DNA from: CAVTJX01 sp963735175
GTDB lineage: Bacteria; Electryoneota; RPQS01
Direction of reading: 5' to 3'
NCBI GenBank assembly: GCA_963735175.1
Contig: CAVTJX010000017.1
Coordinates: 194,408-258,407, forward strand
DNA length: 64,000 nt
Position numbers and translations under genes: made by a program. Shown here piece after piece: positions 56,974 through 64,000 of this stretch. Below the pieces are notes generated by a model, which saw only the letters and a list, made by a program, of their open reading frames with translations, did no database searches and had not been told where the DNA came from. Position 1 is the stretch's first letter, and the number at the start of each line of letters is the position of its first letter.

Positions 56974-57773
56974 TTATTTCAGCCACACGGCTTCCGCTTT
57001 TCCAGAAATGCCGCCATGCCTTCCTGTCCCTCCGCCGACATCCGCTGCTCGGCAATCCGCCGCGTCGTCAGTTCGCTCGCTTCGTTCAAGCGGCAGCGCC
57101 GTGCACTTCGTCCACCAGCCGCTTCGCGTTACGCGCAACGGCCTGCGGCCGCATCGTCAGCAGCGCCTCCACGTATTCTACCACCGCGTCGTCCAGCGCG
57201 TCCGCCCGCGCCACGCAGCTGGCAAGACCGATCTCCATACGCGCGCCGGGCGGCAAGCTGCATCGCCGTTAAAAACAATTCGCGCGCGCGTCCCACGCCG
57301 ATCTTGCGGATCACGAACGGCGAGATCGTCGCCGGGATCAGTCCGATTCGCACCTCGCTGAACGCCAGCGCCGCGTTTTCTTCCATCACCACGATATCGC
57401 AGCAGGCCACCAGCCCCGCGCCGCCGCCAAAAGCGTTCCCCTGCACCCGCGCAATCGTCGGACAGGGAAAGCTGTACAGCGTGTGGAAGAGGTCGAATGC
57501 CTTGTGCGCGTCGCGCAGGTTTTCCTCGGGTCGACGCGCTCTGCTGGCCCCGCATCCAGTGAAAGTCCGCGCCCGCGCAAAAGGTCTCGCCTTCCGCCGT
57601 CAGCACCAGCATGCGCAGTCTCGGCGTCTGCGCCAATTCCGTCAGCGCCGCCGTGAGTTCGGCGATCAGTTCGGCGTTGAAGGCATTGCGCACCTCCGGC
57701 CGCGCCAGCGTCACCACCGGCAGTTCCGGCGGCCCGCCGCACACGCACATAGCGGCGGGTTCACAGCGTCCAT
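56974..57773 (-). CDS. Enoyl-CoA hydratase/isomerase family protein, probably methylglutaconyl-CoA hydratase (frameshifted)
   Basis: Crotonase-fold enzyme. LPVVTLARPEVRNAFNAELI; VLTAEGETFCAGADFHWMRG; then QGNAFGGGAGLVACCDIVVM with the oxyanion-hole glycines; FSEVRIGLIPATISPFVIRKIG; RARELFLTAMQL; VEYVEALLTMRPQAVARNAK; near the end EGQEGMAAFLEKRKP. At least four indels lie between these blocks. Start is either ATG 57773, which touches the upstream stop as TGATG but needs an indel, or ATG 57750 in frame. The gene between mccB and mccA in leucine clusters is normally liuC, hence the specific suggestion. Confidence 0.82.
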
Positions 57774-58241
57774 CAGAGCGTCACCCGTCGGCGCGCGTGT
57801 TGCAGCAGCGCGGTCTGCAGCCGTTCCGGTTCGCGGCTGCCGATCAGGTACGTGGTGCCATCGGCGACGCACTTCACGCCGCGTCCCAGATGCGCGTTGT
57901 ACACCCACGTGCCGCCGATGCCGTGGATCCCGATTCCGTACCAGAACTTTATCGTTTCGATTTCGCCGACCTGCCACTTCGGTCAGCGCAAACCGCTTGT
58001 GCCAGATCGGAAAACCGAACCGCAATTCGGGTCGGTAACCACGGTTGTCATCCGCGAAAATCCCGAACACCGCCAACAATCCCGCAAGCGGCGCGATCGA
58101 CCAGCCGACCACGTCGGATCGGCGCGTCTTTCTGTTGAAGCACGCCGACAAACGCGACGAGCATACCCGCGAGCAGCGATCAAGCTGACGTGAACACCAG
58201 CGAATCGGCTGCTGCTCTTCGAAAACGTGGAAGGTGTCCAT
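57773..58241 (-). CDS. Unknown membrane protein: two helices and a PH-like beta domain (frameshifted)
   Basis: Pieces in collinear frames: MDTFHVFEEQQ; a hydrophobic segment LLAGMLVAFVGVL; a second, VVGWSIAPLAGLLAVFGIF; RPELRFGFPIWHKRFA; then WQVGEIETIKFWYGIGIHGI, GGTWVYNAHLGRGVKCVADG and TTYLIGSREPERLQTALLQH. The last 90 residues look like a bacterial PH-type or similar beta-sandwich domain, judged only by pattern. Several indels are needed. The ATG at 58241 follows the mccB stop by 4 bases and the TGA at 57775-57773 abuts the hydratase start, so it is a genuine gene inside the carboxylase operon. Function unknown. Confidence 0.6.
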
Positions 58242-58245
58242 GACG

Positions 58246-59858
58246 TTACATCCGGTAAACGCCGGGCCGGTAATCCGGCACGGTCTATTCGCCGCCATCG
58301 CAATTCCCAGCGCGATCGCCTGCCGCGTGTCGACGGGATCCAGAATGCCGTCATCCCACATCCGTGCCGTCGAATAATACGGGTTGCCTTCGTGCTCGTA
58401 CTTTTCCAGCACCGGCTGGCGAATCGCGTCCGCCTCGGCGGCGGAGAGTTCCTTGCCCTGCGCGCGGAGCTGCTCTTCCTTCACCTGCACCAGCACGCCC
58501 GCCGCCTGCTCGCCGCCCATCACGCTGATGCGCGCGTTCGGCCACATCCACAGCAGTCGCGGCGAATAGCCCCGCCCGCACATCGCGTAGTTGCCCGCGC
58601 CGTACGAGCCGCCCACCACCACCGTGAACTTCGGCACGTCCGCGCAGGCCACGGCGTGCACCATCTTCGCGCCGTCGCTGGCAATCGCCCCGTGCTCGTA
58701 CTGCTTGCCGACGATGAAGCCGGTGATATTCTGCAGGAAGAGCAGCGGAATCTTGCGCGTGGCGCAGAGTTCGATAAAGTGCGCGCCCTTCTTCGCCGAC
58801 TCGCCGAACAGCACGCCGTTATTGCCGATAATCCCCACCAGGTAGCCGTGAATCCGCGCAAAGCCGCACACCAGCGTCATGCCGTAGCGGGCCTTGAATT
58901 CCTGAAAGCGCGAGCCGTCCACCATCCGCGCGATCACTTCGCGCACGTCGTAGGGCTGGCGCAGATTCGCCGGCACCACGCCGTAGAGTTCCGCCGGATC
59001 GTACGCCGGATCTTCCGGCGTCTTGCGGTCGAATTCATGCTTCGGCTTCGTGCCCAGCGCCTCGACAATCGAACGCGTAATCGCAAGCGCGTGCTCGTCG
59101 TTGTTCGGCAAAGTGATCGGCCACGCCCGAGATCCGCGTGTGCACGTCCGCCCCGCCCAGTTCCTCCGCCGTCACCTCCACCCCCGTCGCCGCCTTCACC
59201 AGCGGCGGCCCGCCGATGAAGATCGTGCCCATGCCCTTCACAATCACCGTTTCGTCCGACATCGCCGGCACATACGCGCCACCCGCCGTGCAGCTCCCCA
59301 TCACCACCGCAATCTGCGGCAGCCGCTCGGCGCACAGCCGCGCCTGATTATAGAAGATGCGTCCGAAATGCTCCTTATCCGGAAACGTCCCCGCCTGCTC
59401 CGGCAGAAAGATCCCGCCCGAGTCCACGAGGTAGATGCACGGCAGACCATTCTCCATGGCGATCTCCTGCGCTCGGCAGGTGCTTCTTGATCGTCATCGG
59501 AAAATACGTGCCGCCCTTCACCGTGGCGTCGTTGGCCACCACCAGCACTTCGCGCCCGTGCACGATGCCGACTCCCGTCACCATCCCCGCCGAGGGCGCC
59601 TCGCCGCCGTACATGCCGTTGCGCCGCCAGCGGGAAGAACTTCAGAAACGGCGTATCGGGATCGAACAGCTTTTCCAGCCGCTGCCGTACCGGCAGTTTG
59701 CCGCGCTCGATATGCCGCTCAATCGCCTGCCGCGGTCCGCCCGCCGGATCCAAACCGCTCAGGTGCCCGCGCAGACCATCCACGAGCGCCCGCATCGCCT
59801 GGGCGTTAGCTTGAAATTCCGGATCCGCCGGCCGGATGCTCGATTGAATTTTCTGCAC
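58246..59858 (-). CDS. mccB: Methylcrotonyl-CoA carboxylase carboxyltransferase beta subunit (four frameshifts)
   Basis: Transfers carboxyl from biotin to 3-methylcrotonyl-CoA. About 537 residues. PRQAIERHIERGKLPVRQRL; MYGGEAPSAGMVTGVGIVHG; VVANDATVKGGTYFPMTIKK; CIYLVDSGGIFLPEQAG; VVMGSCTAGGAYVPAMSDE; FLQNITGFIVGKQYEHGA; then MCGRGYSPRLLWMWPNARI and SVMGGEQAAGVL, which are characteristic of the MccB branch. The end in the corrected frame is PDYRPGVYRM. Indels near 59630, 59478, 59120 and 58285. The start is GTG at 59858 with AAGGG close before it. Confidence 0.92.
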
Positions 59859-59895
59859 GAACCCTTAGAAGTAGGTGAGGAGAATGGTTATTCGA

Positions 59896-60774
59896 CTATT
59901 GTCTGCGCGGCGGCGGCGGCACGTAGAAGCGCGGCCGCGCGTCGCTGCCGTGGTCGGTCAGCGTCAACGCCTGATCGCCGTAACCCAGGCGTACGAGACC
60001 CAGTGGCTTCACGTCCGCGTTACGATACATGGATGACTTCCGCGCCGCCCGCGCCGGAGCCGCGAAATTTATCTGTGTCAAAAGTTCCGAAGTAAATGTC
60101 CAAAGATTCGGTGCCCGCCTCCGCGGGACGGTCCACCGCGTCGTAATCCACTTGCTGCCGTCCCCGCCTCAAGCTCCAACGTTTGCAATTCGCCCCGGTC
60201 GACCCGGTACAGCGCGCGAAAAGATCTTGGTTCCTTCTGCGCTCGTCCCAACGGTCAGGTCGTACTCGATCATTTCCGGATCGCTCTCCATGGTCTCGTA
60301 GAACATCTGCAGCCACTCGGCGTCCTTGCCAAGCCATTCCGTCGGCCCCAGGTAGTAAACGCCCATCCGCGCCAGCACCGGCCCGTACGATCCCACGGCC
60401 TGATCCCAGGCGTCAGTTGGTAGCGCGTGTACGCGCCGATGTGCGTCGCGTCCAGCTTGCCGCGATACACCAGCCGGTGCATCCACAGGTGCGCCTGCGC
60501 GATTAAGATCTTGGGATTCGGCGCTTCTGACGCTTCTTCCGCCGCTGGGGATCGACGACAGTTGCTCCAGCGTATCGGCAGCTTCGTGCGTTCGTCGAAT
60601 CCGCGCTCGAGCTTCTCGCCGCTTGCGCGGTGTAGTCGCCTTCACCGGCGTCCAGCCGAGTCGTCGACGTCTTCCTGCCGAGTCTGAAAAGGTCATACTG
60701 AGCGAAGGCCGTCGGTATCGCGAAGACCCAGACACGAAGACGAGCAGCGCGGCCAGCGGGCAAATCCGCTTCAT
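59896..60774 (-). CDS. Exported protein of unknown function (several frameshifts)
   Basis: Signal sequence KRICPLAALLVFV continuing, after an indel, as WVFAIPTAFAQYDLF. Further recognisable pieces are RLDAGEGDYTAQAARSSSA, EAADTLEQLSSIP, PKILIAQAHLWMHRLVYRGK, LARMGVYYLGPTEWLGKDAE, WLQMFYETMESDPEMIEYDL, SLDIYFGTFDTDKFRGSGAG and GYGDQALTLTDHG, ending in FYVPPPPRRQ. About 290 residues in total with at least four indels. No family recognised. ATG at 60774 has GGAAGGA upstream. It lies between the SDR gene and mccB. Confidence 0.55.
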
Positions 60775-60791
60775 GATAAACAGTTCCTTCC

Positions 60792-61585
60792 TTACCAAAC
60801 CGATTGCACCCGGCCGCCGTCGATGCACAACGTCTGCCCGGTGATGTACGACGCGCGCGGCGAAAGCAGAAACGCGCAGAACGCCGGAAACTCGTCAATC
60901 GTCCCCAGCCGCTTCATGGGAATCTCTTCCTCAGACGCGGCCCGCACCTCGGCGATGCTCTTCCCCGTGCGCGCCGCCAATGCCGCGTCCAGTTGCTGCG
61001 TGCGCTCGGTCAGAATCCGGCCCGGCGCCACGTTGTTGATGCGCACATTTTTCTCCGCGACTTCATTCGCCAGATAGCGCAAATAGCCCACCACGGCGGG
61101 CCGCAGCGCGTTGGATGTCGTCAAATTGACAATCGGCTGCTTCACGGTCGTCGAGGTAATCGCCAGCACCGACCCGCCGCCCTGCTCGATCATCTGCGGC
61201 ACGATCAACCGGCACAGCCGCACGACCGAGAGAAGTACCGATTCAAACGCGCCCTGCCACTTCTCGTCCGTGATCGCCAGCGGCGGCCCGGCCGGCGGCC
61301 CGCCCGCGTTGGTCACAAAGCCATCAAGCTTGCCGAAAGCGGCATAGCGTTTCGCGCACCAGTTCCGTAATGTCCTCCGCGCGCGTCAGGTCCGCTACCG
61401 ACGTCTGGAAGTTCTCCAGCTTCTCCGCCCACAGCCGTTCGCGCCGCGTCCGCCAGATTTTTCGCGCTCGAACTCGAGAGCATCACTCGCGCGCCCTCGC
61501 GCAACAGTTCCCGCGCAATGGAGAAGCCCAGTCCCTTCGAAGCCGCGGTGACGAGATAGTTCCTTCCCTGAAGATCGAGGTTCAA
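60792..61585 (-). CDS. Short-chain dehydrogenase/reductase (two frameshifts)
   Basis: Classical SDR of about 264 residues. NAD(P) motif YLVTAASKGLGFSIARELL (a TAASKGLG variant of TGxxxGxG); then ERLWAEKLENFQTSVADLTR, LDGFVTNAGGPPAGPP, SVLAITSTTVKQPI, and INNVAPGRILTERTQQLD, ending ITGQTLCIDGG. The usual catalytic Tyr-x-x-x-Lys is not obvious: the position after VKQPIVNLTTSNALR lacks a YxxxK, so activity may differ. TTG at 61585 overlaps the preceding stop as TTGA. Indels near 61450 and 61350. Confidence 0.82.
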
Positions 61586-62093
61586 AACGTCGCCTTCGTG
61601 GTGACTTTGATCAGCATGCTCGCTCGGCTTGCCGGGCTCTACTGTCACGGCTCCCTGGATGCCTTCGCCGTTCCAGCCGTTGAAATACCAGGAGCTGTCT
61701 TCTTCCACGAACACGCTGTACACTCCCGGCGGCATCGGCAGAAAAAAACGGCCGCTGGAATCCGTTACGGTCTCGGCGATCATTTGTGTCGGAACGCTGT
61801 CGCGCCGCGCGCTGGTCAGTCCGCCCGCCGTCCGCACCGGTTCATGGACCCGCACCCGCCTGAGGGCGCCGGGCAGAATCTTGCCGCGCGGGTGTTGCGG
61901 ATCCACCGGCGGCATGAAGTTGCCTTCCCAAATTTCTACAGTGCCGTGAATTCCTTCCGACGTGGTGTCGATCACACTCGAGTTCGCAGCCGAGAGCCGT
62001 GTGCCGTTCCGGCGCGTCTTTGCGGCCCATGCCGAGCGCCAGCGCCGCCGCCGTCAACAACATCACGGGCAACCAAAATTTGCAAGTCGTCAT
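61582..62093 (-). CDS. Exported protein with a carboxypeptidase-regulatory-like domain (one frameshift)
   Basis: About 170 residues. Signal sequence FWLPVMLLTAAALALG; then, after an indel near 62000, SVIDTTSEGIHGTVEIWEGN, FMPPVDPQHPRGKILPGALR, and a regulatory-like beta-sandwich core VTDSSGRFFLPMPPGVYSVF, VEEDSSWYFNGWNGEG, ending VTTKATF with TGA at 61584-61582. It has no lipobox by eye. ATG overlaps the recJ stop as ATGA. Such domains are structural and give no specific function. A misleading longer frame that runs into the SDR gene is caused by an indel. Confidence 0.7.
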
Positions 62094-63791
62094 CGCAGAT
62101 CCTTTATCCGCAGTTGCACGGACTTGCGGCCGTTGTATTCGTTTTCCTCCACGGCATAGACCATTTCGAAGGGCCGCCCGCCGTGCGCCAGCCGGTTGAT
62201 ATGCTGGCCCAAATTAAAGCCAATGGCCTCAAAGCTCACGCCCCCCTGCCCCGCGCGAAACTTCAGGTGATTCGAGCCGACGATGCGCGGCACGTCCATT
62301 ACGTCCAGCCCACGCGAGAAAAAGTTCGGCCGGTTGTTCCTCGGTCCGAATGGCGCGAATCGCTTCAGCGAAGCGACTACGTCCGGCGTGATTTTATCGA
62401 GCGAGAATTTCGCTCTCGATCTTGATCTTCGGAATCAGGTCTTCTTCGGGGATCATCTCCTGACAGACAGCCTCAAAACGCCGCTTGAACTCGGGAATGT
62501 TTTCCGCCGCGATGGTCAAGCCCGCCGCGTATTTATGCCCGCCGAATTGCAAGAGCAGGTCCTGGCATGCGCGGAGCGCCTGGTAGATGTCGAACTTCGC
62601 GATCGCTCGCGCCGAGCCTTTCCCCTGGCCGTTTTCAATGGTGATCATCACCGTCGGCCGGTAATAGCGCTCGATCAGCCGCGAAGCCACGATTCCGATC
62701 ACACCCGGATGCCAACCTTCGCGCGACAACACAATCGAGCGCGCCGCCGAAGGATGGATCGCCGCGCCCTCGATTTCGGCCACGGCTTCTTCCAGAGTCG
62801 TGTTGTCAATATCTTTGCGTCGCCGGTTCTCATCCTCCAGCACCATCGCGATTTCCCGCGACGACTGCCGGTCACGCGTCGTCAGCAGCCGCACGGCGCG
62901 CAACGCGCTGCCCAACCGGCCGACGGCGTTGATGCGCGGCGCAATGCCGAACACGATGTCACCGACTTCGATCTTTCCCGCCTTGATGCAGGCGGTCTCG
63001 ATCAGCGAAGCAAGCCCCACCTCGGGCAGATTGTTGATCTTCTCCAGTCCGAGTTTCACGAACACGCGGTTCTCATCTACCAGCGGCACGATGTCCGCCG
63101 CGCTGCCCAGGGCCACGAGGTCGAGATACTTTTCCGTGTACTCGGCTTCGAGCTTCAGCTTCTGGATGATCCCCTGCGCAATCTTGTAGGCCACGCCCAC
63201 GCCCGAAAGTTCTTTGAACGGGTAGCCACAGCCTTCGCGCTTCGGATCGCACACCGCCACCGCCACGGGAATCGCGTCGCCGGGTTCGTGGTGATCGGAG
63301 ATGATCAGGTCGATGCCCAGCGACGTGGCGATCTGGGATTCGCGGATCGAGGTGATGCCGCAGTCCACGCTGACGATCAGGCTTGCCCCGGCCTTCTGCA
63401 GTTCCAGAATTCCGGTCTCGGAAATCCCGTATCCTTCGTTTTGCCGGTCGGGAATGTACGGAACGACGTCGCCGCCGAGGTCCTTGAGAAACAAGTAAAG
63501 CATGGATGCCGAGGTGATGCCATCCACGTCGTAGTCGCCGTAAATGGCAATCCGCTCGCGGCGTTCCAACGCGCCGACGATGCGGTCCACCGCCTTGTCC
63601 ATGTCGAGCATCAGAAACGGGTCATACAGGTGGGCCGCTGTCGGGTTAAAGAAGCGTTCCACCTGCTCCGGCGTGTCGATGCCGCGATTGATCAGGATGC
63701 GGGCGATGGTGTAAGGGATGGCGGTTTCTTGGCTTAGGTTCTCAATCTCCTCATGGGGCCGGCTTTCCACCAGTTCCCATTTTGATTGCAT
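62090..63791 (-). CDS. recJ: Single-stranded-DNA exonuclease RecJ (one frameshift)
   Basis: 5'-3' exonuclease of the DHH superfamily, about 567 residues. Motif I IYGDYDVDGITSASML; motif II region VSVDCGITSI; motif III LIISDHHEPGD; ALGSAADIVPLVDENR; DHHA1 part FGGHKYAAGLTI. One extra base near 62406 ends the first frame at ILAR; the true chain continues LDKITPDVVASLKRFAPFGP and the OB-fold part FEMVYAVEENEYNGRKSVQL, ending at 62090. AGGA is 7 bases before the ATG. First recognised gene of the long co-directional array. Confidence 0.95.
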
Positions 63792-63891
63792 GTTTGGTCC
63801 TGTTTATTTCGTAACACAAAAATCTCCTTGTCTTCCGGCTTCGCCGCAGCAGCTCCCCAAGCCGGCGCGAGACCATATATCTTTCTTGCAG

Positions 63892-63911
63892 GGACATGGC
63901 ACGCCGTGTCC
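63892..63911. promoter_or_regulatory. Inverted repeat between recJ and the next upstream gene
   Basis: GGACATGGC-AC-GCCGTGTCC: 9-base arms with one mismatch around 2 bases, just past the stop of the gene entering from the right and about 100 bases before recJ. It lacks a U-tract, so an operator or a weak hairpin is possible. Confidence 0.35.
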
Positions 63912-63913
63912 TC

Positions 63914-64000
63914 CTAAGTCGAACCGGATTCCTTCTTACTTCTTTCCACCCGCCCGTCCAGCAGATACCACGTCGCCCCGCGCTGGGCATAGGCCCGGAA
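63914..64000 (-). CDS. C-terminal end of an unidentified protein entering from the right
   Basis: The open frame from the window edge reads FRAYAQRGATWYLLDGRVE and ends with a Lys/Ser-rich tail at TAG 63916-63914. It could be the last strand of a beta-structured envelope protein, but 28 residues are too few to name it. Confidence 0.4.
   Translation of the reverse strand, partial: FRAYAQRGATWYLLDGRVERSKKESGST

Noticed and set aside
61313..61975. Natural fusion of the exported regulatory-like protein to the SDR enzyme
   Set aside because: The first protein has a proper end (VTTKATF, TGA at 61582-61584) in a neighbouring frame, and the SDR starts with an overlapping TTG; an indel makes the apparent fusion.
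52768..62420. Degraded pseudogene island
   Set aside because: Breaks are almost all single-base and motifs continue unharmed across them; essential genes elsewhere in the window show the same kind of break.
63751..63990. Small minus-strand open frame of 79 codons overlapping the recJ start
   Set aside because: It overlaps the recJ N-terminus and the end of the upstream gene in other frames, and its composition is typical of a spurious frame.
1..64000. tRNA, rRNA, CRISPR arrays and insertion sequences
   Set aside because: I looked through the intergenic gaps and found no cloverleaf-like segments, spaced identical repeats or transposase motifs.

Overview
The window is a GC-rich bacterial chromosome segment, almost entirely coding. 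From about 5.1 kb to the right edge every recognisable gene lies on the minus strand. A diderm of the FCB superphylum (an uncultured candidate phylum rather than a classical Bacteroidetes) fits best. The reasons are a secreted protein with a C-terminal type-IX-like sorting domain (NFPNPFNPTT), two PorV/PorQ-like outer-membrane proteins, BamD, Lnt and LapAB, and a full set of ordinary chromosomal housekeeping genes. No tRNA, rRNA, CRISPR array or transposon was recognised.

Left end (0-5 kb): a vitamin B12-dependent class II ribonucleotide reductase (nrdJ) runs off the left edge. Its catalytic-cysteine loop is interrupted by a 370-residue intein with two LAGLIDADG motifs, and the intein's +1 residue is the reductase's own thiyl-radical cysteine. 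An AT-rich control region with NrdR-like and DnaA boxes separates nrdJ from a divergent rpsR-rpmB-rpmG operon that has a near-consensus promoter, a leader hairpin and a terminator.

Middle (5-45 kb): a secreted multidomain protein; nadD-bamD; an outer-membrane protein; lnt-gfo-ruvX-HU; relA/spoT; dnaB; a family 4-like uracil-DNA glycosylase; the coaBC-rpoZ-gmk-yicC block, with a very long disordered tail on CoaBC; a PorV-like protein; mutS; a SPOR protein; lapAB; miaB; sfsA; hisS; ade; then an MCE protein with PTS EIIB and EIIA of the mannose family, hprK, hpf, xerC, topA, smg and secA. The PTS genes lack any permease and look regulatory.

Right end (45-64 kb): an almost gap-free co-directional array of about 18.7 kb. 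In transcription order it holds recJ, a secreted regulatory-fold protein, an SDR dehydrogenase, an unknown secreted protein, methylcrotonyl-CoA carboxylase (mccB, mccA) with an enoyl-CoA hydratase and a two-helix membrane protein, a TIM-barrel isomerase, acyl-CoA dehydrogenases, an MBL hydrolase, thiolase, 3-hydroxyacyl-CoA dehydrogenase, a branched-chain aminotransferase, nusB and a phosphoesterase. Together these read as leucine/short-chain acyl-CoA catabolism.

Data quality: many genes, including essential ones (nrdJ, dnaB, mutS, hisS, topA, secA), are broken by single-base indels, most densely between about 53.8 and 62.4 kb. The reading frame continues perfectly on the far side of each break, so these look like residual sequencing errors rather than decay. 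Such genes are given here as one feature covering all pieces.
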